64,000 bases of DNA from Prorocentrum cordatum (GCA_963575745.1 CAUYUJ010019082.1:571626-635625); one strand, 5' to 3'; shown: positions 39,212 through 49,512, counted from the first letter of the stretch. Numbers and translations: made by a program. The notes: a model not told the origin generated them from the sequence alone.

Positions 39212-40458
39212 GTGACCACAGGTTTTGGCAAAGTTCGCACGTGACCACAGGTTTTGGCCAAGTCCGCGCGAATGCGCGTGGCCTCTGCCTGCAGGGTAGT
39301 CTCGTTGTCACCCGCGGTGCGGTCGATGTTCTGCTGCTCGGCTAAGACCTGTACCATCGTCTCTTGATCTGGTGCGGCCGAAGCAACGCTACCTGGGTCC
39401 CGTGTCATGTCGATTGAAGTATCCTGAGTGGCAGCGCCTGAATCGTCCTGGCCACGCGCAGCAGGTGTTGCCACCGGCTTCTCCCATACGGGGAAGCCTG
39501 GATCTCCATGTCTCGTCTTACACTCTGTGACGAGTAATCGAATCGCTGTGAGAGCGGGGTGATTGTTATTGATGGAAACATTGGAAAACCGTTTCAGCTC
39601 ATTGATGCCCTCCAGCAAGAAATTCTGGTATACTTTAGAGATCACTTGGAAGATCCCTGTAGTGGTTCCCTGCACGGATTCCGGGTGGAGAAAACGTAGC
39701 ATATTCTCGAAGAAGTGCTCTGCACTGCATATTGGCAGATCCCGTGCCCACATATGGGCATGGTTGTGATGTATCTTGTATGTCTCCGTCTCGGTCCCAA
39801 ATCGAAACTGGAATCGCAGATGCGATTCGATCTTGTCTAGTACTGGATTGGTCGTAGGTACAATACGACTCGCAGACTCGACTCGATCGTAGATGTATCT
39901 GATGGGGCCGCCGTGTATCTCGATTACCTGGCTGAGTTGGAACATCGGTGACTCCACCAGCGGTGCTGACGTCCAGTAATACATCATGTGGTCATCCGAT
40001 TCACGTATCCAATTGTCGGGATCTTGTGGGCGATAGTCTCGATTCGTAATAATATGCTCTGGCGGATCGATAATGCTGTCGAGGACGGAGGAGCCAGAGT
40101 CCTCATCTGCATGGATATCGGCTGTCATTTCGGCTCGCATGGCGTCGTTGACTGCCTTTTGATCCGCAGTCAATGCTATGTCAGAGATGTCGATGATGAC
40201 GGTTACTCGATCGTCGGTGATCTGTGCCGCCTGTTGTCGATTGCCGTCGTCGACCCCCATGGGAGCTTCAGGAGGTGTCGCCACCGGCTCCTGGTCGGAT
40301 CCGTTTCCCCGAGGAGCGGGGCGTCTGGGCGGCGTGCGTGGAATGCGCACTCGCTGAAGAGTCGGGAGTCCGAGGTATGGTAGGCCACCTGATTGTGCGT
40401 ACTCCTCAATCTGAGCACTGCATGATGATGGTCCCCTCATAGCTATCCATGTGGGCAT
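39148..40458 (-). CDS. LTR element 3' ORF D, unknown
   Basis: About 436 residues. It carries two copies of the PVATP motif (EPVATPPE and KPVATPAA) bounding a ~270-residue globular part that includes VIEIHGGPIRYIYDRVES, KIHHNHAHMWARDLP and EHFFENMLRFLHPE. The flanking segments are low complexity, Asp/Thr/Ser-rich. No domain recognised. The layout suggests a protein unit set between two linkers or cleavage sites of a larger polyprotein with ORFs A-E. Confidence 0.5.
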   Translation of the reverse strand: MPTWIAMRGPSSCSAQIEEYAQSGGLPYLGLPTLQRVRIPRTPPRRPAPRGNGSDQEPVATPPEAPMGVDDGNRQQAAQITDDRVTVIIDISDIALTADQKAVNDAMRAEMTADIHADEDSGSSVLDSIIDPPEHIITNRDYRPQDPDNWIRESDDHMMYYWTSAPLVESPMFQLSQVIEIHGGPIRYIYDRVESASRIVPTTNPVLDKIESHLRFQFRFGTETETYKIHHNHAHMWARDLPICSAEHFFENMLRFLHPESVQGTTTGIFQVISKVYQNFLLEGINELKRFSNVSINNNHPALTAIRLLVTECKTRHGDPGFPVWEKPVATPAARGQDDSGAATQDTSIDMTRDPGSVASAAPDQETMVQVLAEQQNIDRTAGDNETTLQAEATRIRADLAKTCGHVRTLPKPVVTWTSRTSAPSSTRDCREIGYR

Positions 40459-42340
40459 CGTCTACTTTATCAGTACGCACTGGCATAGCGAAAACAACTC
40501 CCTTGAGGGGCAAATTCTTGTCACAATACCAGATGTTGACCCATCGTAAACCATAATTGAGGATGGGTGCCTGTGCCGCAAAGAACTTCTCAAAAACTCC
40601 GAAATGGATGACGGGACCATATATGTGGCCCTTGTTCATGCGGGCTCTAGTGTTGTAGCCACCCTTGGGGTAGTGGTTGTCGTAGTGGTAGCAATTGATA
40701 TGACCCAAATTTATAACGATAATGAAATCTCCCATGCGGACGTCATTGAAAATGGGACGACCCCAATCTCTCTGCGTAATATTTGCCGTAATGGGCCTGA
40801 GGGCCTCTCTGCAGCATGACATTGCAACCAGCCAGTTATTGTCCTGAATGTTGCGTACACTCTTGCTGACCATGGCACGGACACTAGCCTCCTCATCGAA
40901 GGCGCCGGTGTCGGCCATCTCATCAGCCGAGTTAACAAGCGCATCCGTCACGGCGGCATGCCCAGCAGAGGTCGCCCCCGGCGAGGGAGCGATGGGTTGC
41001 TGTGCCGATGACGCTGAAGCGGACTCTGGAGATTTGATCTGCAGAGGCTGTGGCGACGTAGCCGTAGCGTATGCCTTTGCAGCAGGCGTTACCGTCGGCG
41101 CAGGTTGATATGCGTCGGACGGCGATGGTGGAGCAATCCCAGGAGGGTCGTCTATCATGTCTGCCTTCAACTCCAGGGCCACTTGCTCCTGTCGTGATTG
41201 TTGCCGAGGAGTAGCACAAATCTCGTACTTGCTCACTGGTGGTCGCTGGCATTCCAGAGGCGGGTAGTCCCAGCTCGGGCCCGTGGAAGGCCACAACTGC
41301 TTGCCTGCTTCGCGGTATCCCTTGATACGGCGAACGGCGGGAACTGCAGCGGCGGGGACCACTTCCTCGGTCACGATGGCACCCTGTGCGCCAAGCCAAA
41401 ATCTGCAACCATATTGCATGGCGATTTCCATGTCGATCACGAGCTCCGCCTCATTTTTGTAGTGGTTGAATTTGTACGGGGCGACATATGTGTGAGGGTT
41501 AGGCTTGGCAGTGTGTACGTATGTGCTTGAACTGTAGAAAGCCTCAGAACGCTGTGTTCCCTGTTGCTTTCTGTCTCTATGAGACGGATCTCTGTAGCCA
41601 GGAATGATCCCCGTTTTAACGATGCTACTCCAGGCGCGGCATGTCGTGCCGTGGTGGAGGAATTTAACGTCCGTCCATTGTAAACTCTCCCAGCCCATAT
41701 TCCATGGCTTGAAAAGTGGGTTGACCGAGCTGTGTCCTCCAACGCATCGAATAGCAATGACGCTGCTCCAATCGAAGCAGCTGGGATTGCTCCCGGCGGG
41801 AACTGGTTTAGCGTAAATCTCGATCCTGTTCTTATCCGGGTCGATGTGCGTCTGGAACGCACGAGGTATGAAGATCGGGTAATAGTCCGTCCAGCTTTCG
41901 TATCCAGCTGGAGAACCGTCTTTTCCGAAATGCGTCACGGCCGCTTCAGTGGACGGTCCGTTGCCTTGACCACGTCGTTCGCGGAATTTCCATTCCACCA
42001 TTTCCTCGAAGGCTTTCCAACGGCAGGGAAACTTCCAGCGATGCTGTACCCGCTTCGTCCATATGTTGGTCCTTCGATCGGTGGAATGATCGATGTTGAA
42101 CTGCTTGCTGTAATTCATATGGCGGAGCACAGTCGTGATATCTTCACTCATGTATGTAGGATGACCAAACCACTCGGTCGTAACTAAGTCGGGTCCATAA
42201 GGTGTCTCCTTGTATGGTGGGAGAGAAATCCATTTCCATTCTGGGAAACAGCCAGAATGGGCGATATCAGGAGCATGGGTGATCACGCAGTCGTCGTAAT
42301 CCAACTGAGATGCACAATCGTGGTTGCTGATGCACTCCAT
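40406..42340 (-). CDS. LTR element 3' ORF C with Tpt1/KptA-like domain
   Basis: 644 residues. Residues about 190-340 resemble the C-terminal ADP-ribosyltransferase-fold lobe of Tpt1/KptA RNA 2'-phosphotransferases: AIRCVGGHS (family pattern R-x-x-Q-G-H-S), FLHHGTT (HGT), SIVKTGIIPG (I-x-x-x-G-L), and VIDMEIAMQYGCRFWLGAQG then AIVTEEVVPA (A-x-x-x-G-x-x-F ... N-G-V-I-L-T). Tpt1 transfers an internal RNA 2'-phosphate to NAD+. The family Gln of QGHS is Gly here and the Asn of NGV is Gln. Residues 1-190 and 480-644 are unassigned globular parts, separated by a Pro/Ser/Ala linker containing VTPAA. An alternative is another ADP-ribosyltransferase. Confidence 0.55.
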   Translation of the reverse strand: MECISNHDCASQLDYDDCVITHAPDIAHSGCFPEWKWISLPPYKETPYGPDLVTTEWFGHPTYMSEDITTVLRHMNYSKQFNIDHSTDRRTNIWTKRVQHRWKFPCRWKAFEEMVEWKFRERRGQGNGPSTEAAVTHFGKDGSPAGYESWTDYYPIFIPRAFQTHIDPDKNRIEIYAKPVPAGSNPSCFDWSSVIAIRCVGGHSSVNPLFKPWNMGWESLQWTDVKFLHHGTTCRAWSSIVKTGIIPGYRDPSHRDRKQQGTQRSEAFYSSSTYVHTAKPNPHTYVAPYKFNHYKNEAELVIDMEIAMQYGCRFWLGAQGAIVTEEVVPAAAVPAVRRIKGYREAGKQLWPSTGPSWDYPPLECQRPPVSKYEICATPRQQSRQEQVALELKADMIDDPPGIAPPSPSDAYQPAPTVTPAAKAYATATSPQPLQIKSPESASASSAQQPIAPSPGATSAGHAAVTDALVNSADEMADTGAFDEEASVRAMVSKSVRNIQDNNWLVAMSCCREALRPITANITQRDWGRPIFNDVRMGDFIIVINLGHINCYHYDNHYPKGGYNTRARMNKGHIYGPVIHFGVFEKFFAAQAPILNYGLRWVNIWYCDKNLPLKGVVFAMPVRTDKVDDAHMDSYEGTIIMQCSD

Positions 42341-42418
42341 GCCGTCGGGTGCTGTCGTGCCCCGAAGTGGAGGGGTACGTAATAGTGATCATCTGGATGT
42401 CCCGCGCGAAGTTTAAAC

Positions 42419-43939
42419 TCACGTGGCGTGTAAGTGTTGTCGAATGTAGTGAGCAGACTCGTGTCCTCGTGGCAAGATGGTTCGCAGCCAGTCCTGCCAT
42501 GAGAGCACGCGCGTAGTATCTGATTGCTGAACGAACGTAGGAACGTTGTCAGCAGGAGTTGCCTCCAGCCCCGTAGCCATGTCAGCATCCTCAGCGGAAG
42601 CGGTAGGCGGTCCCGTGTCGGGGCGCGTGGCTGGCATTGCCTTCGGTGGCGGGCCCGTTGGCAAAGGCGGTCTGTTCTCACTGGGCGGAGGTACCGGCAT
42701 CGTCGCGGGTTCGGCTGCAGATGGTTCTGCAGCGGGCCTGGCGGCCGGCGTTGGCTCCCTCTCTGAAGGGGCGCTTGGCGGCTCAGGCGGAATCTCGATG
42801 CGATCCAGGGCGGTCTGGTTGTGCCACCCCTTGCACGCCTGGATGGCCTCCGCATTGTCCAGGCGAGGTCCGACACGATGAGAAATCAGAAACCCACGCT
42901 CTTTCGAGACACGCAACTTGTTTGCCTCAGTGGCCTCGGCTTTATCGTGAATTTTGTCCACAAGCTGTTCATAGACCACCCATGTGAGGGCATGTGCGTC
43001 ATTGGAATGCATTTTCAGCGTCTCTGATAGGAGCGTCTTTCTCTCTGCTGCATCATAGGATGCCCAAGCGCCCGGGTAGTCATCAATCAGGGAGAGTAGC
43101 TTGTAGTACAGCTCCTCGCATGCCGGACGATAAGGGTCGTTATTATTGTGCTGTGGCGCTGTTGTCGCTGATGGCGGCTCGCTTGTAGTCCCTGGAGTGG
43201 GACATTGTTGCTGAACACGCTCACCAGCAGGTGTCTCCACCGGCATGGATTGTGGTAAAGTGCCGCTGGCACACGAGGCCATCCAAGCACAGTGGACCAT
43301 CTCTCCGGCAGCTTGATTCATCAACGTCGTGAGGCTGAGGTGCCTCTTCCACTCATCCATCATCTTCTCGCGGAACTTGAGAACCGCTGAGATCTCCTGG
43401 GCCTGCGTGTAGGCCTGAGAGTCCGCTACAGCCTTCAGGAGTGGAGGCCGAAACGGGCACGGCTGAGAGGGTAGTGATTCAATCGCTGCACAGAAATTGC
43501 GGTTGCATACAGCGTCACAGAACTGAGTCGTCATCATTACCATGTTGTGGTTGTTCATCTTGGCATGCCAGTCCGTGGGCGTGACTCTGTCGTAGGACTC
43601 GACCCATTTATCTGAAGAAAGAACGGCAATGCCTCTGGCTTGCATGTGACGGGTAAGGTCAGCTGTATGATAGTCAAAATTGGGGTGTACACCCCATTGT
43701 TTAGCCCTGCCTGGTCCCATTACGGTGGGGCAACGGAAATATTGCATCACATCGATGAAACGTGACACGTCAACCATCACGTGCAAAGGCATGGTCTCAG
43801 GAACGCAGTCCTCACACTCGACGTGTGTTTTCTCGCGGCGTCCGTTTGTGGGAGCACGGTCGTTGTGGCGCCGTGTCCAACCAGTGTTGGTTGTGGGCGG
43901 CGCAACCGATATAATTTGCGCTCCAAGCGACAAAAGCAT
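42419..43939 (-). CDS. LTR element 3' ORF B, unknown
   Basis: About 506 residues: a mixed globular N-terminal part (MVDVSRFIDVMQYFRCPTVM, SDKWVESYDRVTPTDWHAKM), a helical middle, a Ser/Thr/Pro linker with PVETPAGE, a second helical segment (ERKTLLSETLKMHSNDAHALTWVVYEQL), and a long Pro/Ala linker ending LEATPADN. No family recognised. The C-terminal coding continues in a shifted frame (REFKLRAGHPDDHYYVPLHFG) directly into ORF C. Confidence 0.5.
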   Translation of the reverse strand: MLLSLGAQIISVAPPTTNTGWTRRHNDRAPTNGRREKTHVECEDCVPETMPLHVMVDVSRFIDVMQYFRCPTVMGPGRAKQWGVHPNFDYHTADLTRHMQARGIAVLSSDKWVESYDRVTPTDWHAKMNNHNMVMMTTQFCDAVCNRNFCAAIESLPSQPCPFRPPLLKAVADSQAYTQAQEISAVLKFREKMMDEWKRHLSLTTLMNQAAGEMVHCAWMASCASGTLPQSMPVETPAGERVQQQCPTPGTTSEPPSATTAPQHNNNDPYRPACEELYYKLLSLIDDYPGAWASYDAAERKTLLSETLKMHSNDAHALTWVVYEQLVDKIHDKAEATEANKLRVSKERGFLISHRVGPRLDNAEAIQACKGWHNQTALDRIEIPPEPPSAPSEREPTPAARPAAEPSAAEPATMPVPPPSENRPPLPTGPPPKAMPATRPDTGPPTASAEDADMATGLEATPADNVPTFVQQSDTTRVLSWQDWLRTILPRGHESAHYIRQHLHAT

Positions 43940-45368
43940 TGAGGCCCCTGCAGTAGTGTCGTTGTTTTACATATGCAGGGAAGCCTGTTGCCCAATACTC
44001 CCAAATGTATTCGTTCATGCTGCGCCATTCCACCATGGAACGATTATCGTTTAAGTACATCCGGGCTCGCGCCTTGCGAATGGTAGTGATCATGTTGCGC
44101 TGGTCGACTGTGCCCTCGGTCTGTAGCTGTAGGATAGCTGCGTTACGGTTCTCTTGCGCCTTGGCGGACTGCTCACGAAGCGTTGCCATATCGCAGCGGG
44201 TGTCGCCACCGGCTTCTGGATATAAACTCAGATCCTGACCGATCGGAGCGTCGTTCTGCTTAAAGACTTCTATGTAATTCTCGTGCGAGAACGCCCACAT
44301 CATGATGTCGTCACGGATCAAGACTGCCAACTGCTCAAGGGTGGCGCCGCCCAGGTACTCTGCCTTGTTGAGGCATGGCATGAAGATCGGTACTAGACCA
44401 ACGTTGGATGCTTTTGCAAGCTCATCCCGTCGGGTTGGGCTGTTGAGCTCGTCGATGCCGTATCCTGGGTACCTCTTGTGGTCTTTGGCATTTGAGCATT
44501 TCTTCTTCTGCATAATCCATGTAGAGTCTGTGTACAAGTTGGCCCACTTGTACGCATGGCCTGAAGGGCCAAAAGCATGGATGAGGAGCATTCCCAAGTC
44601 CTCCTGTACCATGCCCAGCCACCCTTTCTCTGATAGAATGGCTTTTACCAACCGACCACCACAAAACGCGCTGTATTTCGCCTGGGGTAATTCCAGCGGG
44701 TCCAGGAAGGATCCTGGAGTAGCGCCAGGGTCCTCTGCATCTGGTTGCTCACCAGGGTTCACGCTGTCCTCCTCGTAGGGCTGCCATTCCTGGAGGCGGA
44801 GATGCGGATGGGTTTGCCAGCCGTCAGGGTGATCAGAAGGTGTTGCCACCGTCCTGGGCCTCGAACCGACCCCTCCGAAACCACCGCGGTTTGTCAACCA
44901 TGTGATCAGCTTACGGCGGAATTTCTTGGTTTGGTTGAGATCATGGAAGGCCCGCATCTCGGTGACAAGATGATCTTCGACTAGGTGGCCGATGTGTCCT
45001 GCCGCGTCGGATGTCCTGGCCAGGGCAGGTGGTCGCACTGGGAGCTTGATCTGCTCACGGTCGAGAGGGTGTGCATGACTTGGAGTAGGCAGACCTTCGG
45101 CATAGATGCCAGATGGCATGCAGTAGCCGTCTTTGTACATGCCAATCTTCTCTTTGACCGTATCCTGTGACCCTTGGCCCAGCATGGCGCCACCCACCTT
45201 CGTCCAATCATTGTGTGACATCTTCCACTCTACGTCCAACACGTGAGCGACGAGGTCCGTCGGAGGACACTTGCGATGTCCACCAGGGATTGTTGCGTTT
45301 AGATAATCAGGTAGTGCACGAATGTTATCCTGGACCGCAGTGTTCCGCGTGAACAAGCTGGACATCAT
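43812..45368 (-). CDS. LTR element 3' ORF A, unknown
   Basis: About 518 residues. Recognisable only by composition: N-terminal globular part (LVAHVLDVEWKMSHNDWTKVGGAM), a linker with RTVATPSDHPDG, and a second globular part (LSEKGWLGMVQEDLGMLLIH, FGPSGHAYKWANLYTDST). A long helical stretch follows (REQSAKAQENRNAAILQLQ), then MNEYIWEYWATGFPAYV. The DNA form of the PVATP motif is also present at 44193-44215 but out of frame with this ORF. I find no family match. Confidence 0.5.
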   Translation of the reverse strand: MMSSLFTRNTAVQDNIRALPDYLNATIPGGHRKCPPTDLVAHVLDVEWKMSHNDWTKVGGAMLGQGSQDTVKEKIGMYKDGYCMPSGIYAEGLPTPSHAHPLDREQIKLPVRPPALARTSDAAGHIGHLVEDHLVTEMRAFHDLNQTKKFRRKLITWLTNRGGFGGVGSRPRTVATPSDHPDGWQTHPHLRLQEWQPYEEDSVNPGEQPDAEDPGATPGSFLDPLELPQAKYSAFCGGRLVKAILSEKGWLGMVQEDLGMLLIHAFGPSGHAYKWANLYTDSTWIMQKKKCSNAKDHKRYPGYGIDELNSPTRRDELAKASNVGLVPIFMPCLNKAEYLGGATLEQLAVLIRDDIMMWAFSHENYIEVFKQNDAPIGQDLSLYPEAGGDTRCDMATLREQSAKAQENRNAAILQLQTEGTVDQRNMITTIRKARARMYLNDNRSMVEWRSMNEYIWEYWATGFPAYVKQRHYCRGLNAFVAWSANYIGCAAHNQHWLDTAPQRPCSHKRTPRENTRRV

Positions 45369-46200
45369 ACATGGCCTTCATCAGCGACATACATGGTGTA
45401 GCTGTCACAGCGTTGTACTCGCAGTGGGCGTCGCCGCCGGCACGGCCCATATTGTTGCCGATGTCCCCGGCCACGTCCAAGGACGCGGCGCGGGTGGTCT
45501 CGACGAGGGCGGCGTCGCCCGGCACGCGCAGGTGGTACTCGGCGCCGTTGTCCAGGCGGAGCTGGCGCAGGAAGATGAATCCGTCGTCATCTCCACGAAG
45601 GCGGCCTGCTTGACCGTGGAACGCAAATCCCACGCGGCCATTGTCATCGGCCTCGGGATTGTGGCGGGCATCACCGCCGACGGCCCAGCCCACAAGGTGG
45701 ATGGGGTGGGACCTGATGCATCTCTGGAATAGGGGAAGTCGGGGTAGAACCGATGCCCTGGACGTTAGTCTCGCGCGCTGCGAGCAAGATGCTGGTAAGC
45801 GTAGTTGCTCGAGTCGGAAAACAGCTGCGGGAAGAACGTGATCGCATCACGGGAGTCCTTGATCTGTCGGGACTTAGGGGCGACGACGAGGAATGACCAG
45901 AACGTCTACCATGCGGGGAACGGGCCCTCGCACGAGGTTGTCGCGAGTACGTGGCCGCGGCGGGGGCGCCGACGTGGTATCCACGCGCATGTAGTCCCTG
46001 GTGGCAATACTGTCCCACACGAAGTTTTCCGCATTTCGTGCCTGGCTCCCCCCAGCGCTCCTTGTCAGCAAGCGGTATCTCGCAACGTTCCTGACATCCA
46101 TCCAGCTTTGGGGGCTCGGCATAGTGTGGCAAACCATCGGGCCTTCTGGGCCCTCTCGACGGCCTCCAAGGCTTCGGAGCGCACTGCACAGGGGTAATGG
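45325..46200 (-). pseudogene. Frameshifted stretch with GC-rich island
   Basis: Between the end of RNase H and ORF A no frame stays open for long. A GC-rich island at about 45430-45710 has G/C third positions unlike its neighbours and reads, on the minus strand, LRLDNGAEYHLRVPGDAALV in one frame. It could be a captured host segment. 45421-45443 carries a copy of the PVATP motif. Confidence 0.4.
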
Positions 46201-47486
46201 GGAAAATGAATGATAATTCCAATAAGCCCCTCCAGAGGTCTGCTTTCGTGGGCTCAAAATGTTTCGTCATCATATCTGCGATTTGTTCTTTGGACCTACA
46301 TTTTTAAGCTCGACATGTTCGAATTGGCATGTCTCACATTTCCAATCCAAATTAATACGATGAGTACGATGAAGATGACAAGGTGCTGGTGTGCGTCCTT
46401 TTTGGGCAATCTGATTACGGCCTGGTTGCCCTCCAGGACGATCAGATGCACTTTTGGAAAGCTGCTCGTCTGAGCAGGCTCTGGGTCCACGTGTAACACA
46501 GCACCCTCGTGGGAAATCGTACGCCTCTTTGGAGTCGTAAGTATCTCCGACTGCAGCGGTGGCTGCCTACGGCTAGGAGAAGACCCCCTTGTAGGGGGCG
46601 CCTTACAAGGCGATGGCTTGCGCCTCTTCGTTTTGGCGGCCAGGGTCGGACATATCGTCGTAGCGACACGTCCCAGGCAGCCCAAGCTGTTGTTCTTCTC
46701 TTTGTAGGTGCTGGCAACCTCCACCACGGCCTCCCAGAAGGAAAGCAATGGAAGTCCCTCGAGTCCTAGTGCCGAGTCAAGAGCAACGATCTCGGACTCT
46801 GTGGAAGAATGCGAGACGACCGTCTGTTTCTTGCGCACAGCATTGACAGGGAAGAACGTATTGGGTACAACGAGCGCCGCGAAGACGCCTGTCGTGGACT
46901 TGGAGGAAATAATACAATCGGCAAACGATGCGTCGGTGAAGAGCATGATGGAAAGTTGGTCCGGAATGTCACCGATCCATCCATCTAGACAATGGGTGCG
47001 AGTCGTCTTGAGGTAGCATGTCAGCCGATGAAGGCGTTTGTCACACGTAGTATTCCACTTGGTAATTTCTTTGGCGAACATGCATACTGGATGCAAAAAA
47101 TCGGCACGACAACACCGTGCCAGATAGAGAATCTTCATCAATACACTCGCCGCGTCCTGGCCGAGAATGCCCTCGTCGGAATAATCAGACTCGGTAAAGG
47201 ATGTGTCCTCGATGCCGGGAGTCTCTGCGGCGGGTAGGTCGTCGTAGGTGACTGTCGTGGATTGCGACGCGTCAGTAGGTCTTTCGACCGACCCAGCTGG
47301 GCTGGATGATCGTGGCCGAGCGTTGAGCACGCTAGTGGGTCTCGCGACCGACCCGGAAGAGCTAGGCGATTTGGATCGCAAAGCCCTCGGGGAGTCGGAC
47401 CGTTTTCGGCGTGAGCCTGGCGCTTGGGTACGCTTGGAGGCGCACTCTAGGTAACGTTCTATACATTGGTCAGTGAAGCCAAGCAT
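46200..47486 (-). pseudogene. LTR element RNase H (copia type)
   Basis: The minus-strand frame 47486-46296 reads through the RT-RNase H connection (CRADFLHPVCMFAKEITKW ... RLTCYLKTT) into RNase H: Asp in IMLFTDASFAD, Glu in SHSSTESEIVALD, then a ~110-residue basic insert before IVLEGNQAVIRL, where the third catalytic Asp (expected EDNQA) is Gly. After a frameshift at about 46296 the end of the domain is recovered as MMTKHFEPTKADLWRGLLEL (46273). A Ser/Arg/Pro linker upstream (47220-47410) has a ~66-bp tandem duplication and a PAAETPG variant of the recurring motif. Confidence 0.75.
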
Positions 47487-47655
47487 ATCATGTCGTATAC
47501 CACGAACTTGTCTAGCTGTCTAATAGTCTTTCGCGCTGTGGGTAGGCAACATTGGTCGAATGGTAGCCGTTCGCTTGTCGAAGACGTTCTGGGAGACGTC
47601 ATGAGCCTGTTGTCCACAGCCAAGGTACTGAGAATACGGGGTGGGCGGGTCAAGG

Positions 47656-48802
47656 TCAATGCCGCTTTTGCGGATCAGATCCCAGCCGGCATGTAGATTG
47701 GTGGCCGGCCCCTGCAAGTTTGAAGTCGTCCACGTATACTGAAAGTATCAAGCCCAGTTTGTTGTGTCTCCACACGCATTCCCAACCTGGGATAGGCTCG
47801 ATTCCAGGCACGTGCGACACTTGCGCCCCCAGAACACGCCTGCCAAAAGGTGTCCGTAAAGTGCCAAGCGTAGTCGGCACACGGGATTTCTGTATTTAGC
47901 CCAGGATGCAGGTTGACGCCACTTGGGTAGAGTAATCCAAGTATCGACTGGATCAAGTCGACCATCTCCGTATAATAAATCCTGAGCGTATGCGCCTGGC
48001 GCATCACTCTGTTCGCCTCCGTAATTTGGCAATAACGCGGTGGCGTCACAAAGCTTAGAAGCTTCAGTGTGTGACGCGCTAGACGCCGCGTCGGCGCAGA
48101 TGGCGGCCAAGCCAGTCTCGTCTTTGCCAGTGTTGCCCTGAAACACCACGCGGCTCTTGAACTTACGTGGTTCCTAAGGAAGTTCCTCATGTTTCACGGA
48201 AGATAGCTCTAAACAGTTGAAGAAATGAGCCTTCTTCCCTGTACGAATCGCCTCGGATTCGACCTCTTCTTTTTCGGCAACAGTCTCTATCATCCATGTT
48301 TGCTTCTTCTCAAGGCGTTCGTATTCTTTGCGTAGGGCCTCCTGTGCTCGTGGCTCTGCGGCAACCTCCCGTTTGTTCAGATTTCGGATAACGAGGGCTG
48401 GGCGTGCCCATGGTGCCTCAGGAAGCTTCTCTCTGTGTGCCAGATATTGGTGGGTCCAGGTGGCATAGTGGGCACTGCTACGGACGGGGTGAACTTGCGG
48501 GTAAGCGGGTTCACGGCCCCGAAATCATGCCCCTCACTGTCGATGAGCACCAGAGTGCGCGCGACTCCAGCAGGCGGCGGTGAGGGTTGGCGGTAGTACA
48601 ATACAATGGTAATGTCACGTGGGCCGCCAGGTAGTTTGGCATATCGAATCTCCTTGTTGGTCACGCCCTTGACGCCCTGGTCTCGAATGACAGCTCCGCT
48701 GTCCATATCGTAGGTAATACGGCGTTCCACGGTATTCCATGTAGGTCCACCAGCCGTAGTTGTGCGAAAGAGCTTAGCTTGTTTATCCTGTCGGGTCCAC
48801 AC
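47656..48802 (-). pseudogene. LTR element reverse transcriptase (copia type)
   Basis: Pieces in three minus frames spell a copia-type RT. The segment upstream of the RT core (KEYERLEKKQ) precedes RVVFQGNTGKDETGLAAI. Motif A follows with Asp in EQSDAPGAYAQ (about 48000), then TWITLPKW, RLALYGHLLAGVFW, and the catalytic YVDD in LSVYVDDFKLAGAG (about 47740). Frameshifts lie near 48180, 47870 and 47660. The enzyme would make cDNA in the virus-like particle; this copy cannot. Confidence 0.75.
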
Positions 48803-49005
48803 CCGAAGGGCAGCTCGCTCGCGTGTCTCGCGAGCTTGTTTTATATCTTCTGCATGCTCGATATATTTCTTCTGCTGTCCTCGGGATAAAGTCTTTCAGC
48901 GTTCGGGAATGTGGTCTGGGCGCGTAGTAGCCTGCACGCGCGTCTCACGACCGCGGACCACCATTTTGCCATCCGGCAACATCTTGGGGAGCTCGTAGAA
49001 TCGAA

Positions 49006-49512
49006 CTAGGCCGGTCCATGGCTCACTAAGTTCTCGGTGGTCTGCGGCACTAACACCGTCCCAAACGTCTCAAAGTCCCGCGTTACGTCGAGCTGGTCGA
49101 CGGGGACAAGAATGTTCATCACATCGTCTGTCGGTCTGAATAATTTCTTTCGCGGAATGCGTATATGCCGGATGATGCAGCATCCGCGCTGATCCCAATA
49201 ATCGGGCTCTGGCGCTGGTGCAGCGACATCAGGAGCCGATGGATGAGTAGCAGCAGGATTGTCGTCCGGCGGTATCATAGAGGGGTCACCCCACTCTGTC
49301 GGGCAGGCAAGGGGTAGGTCAGGCATGGGTTTGTCGCCCAAGGGGCGAGAAGTAGCTGCCTTGACCTCGTCGTGTGCCTCTGGGTTGTGGTGTCGCAGAG
49401 TACCGTCCTTTACAGGGAAGGTGAACTTGCCGTCTGGGATGATAATGTCTTTGACTCCGTGTGCGTGACACAGGTCGCCAACAGGGTTCTTGGCATATGT
49501 AGCCGTGTCCAA
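49006..49512 (-). pseudogene. Integrase-RT linker region
   Basis: Open frame of 168 residues following integrase: IIIPDGKFTFPVKDGTLRHH, a Pro/Ala/Asp-rich linker, then RIPRKKLFRPTDDV. It probably contains the integrase C-terminal domain; no clear GKGY-type motif seen. Confidence 0.45.
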
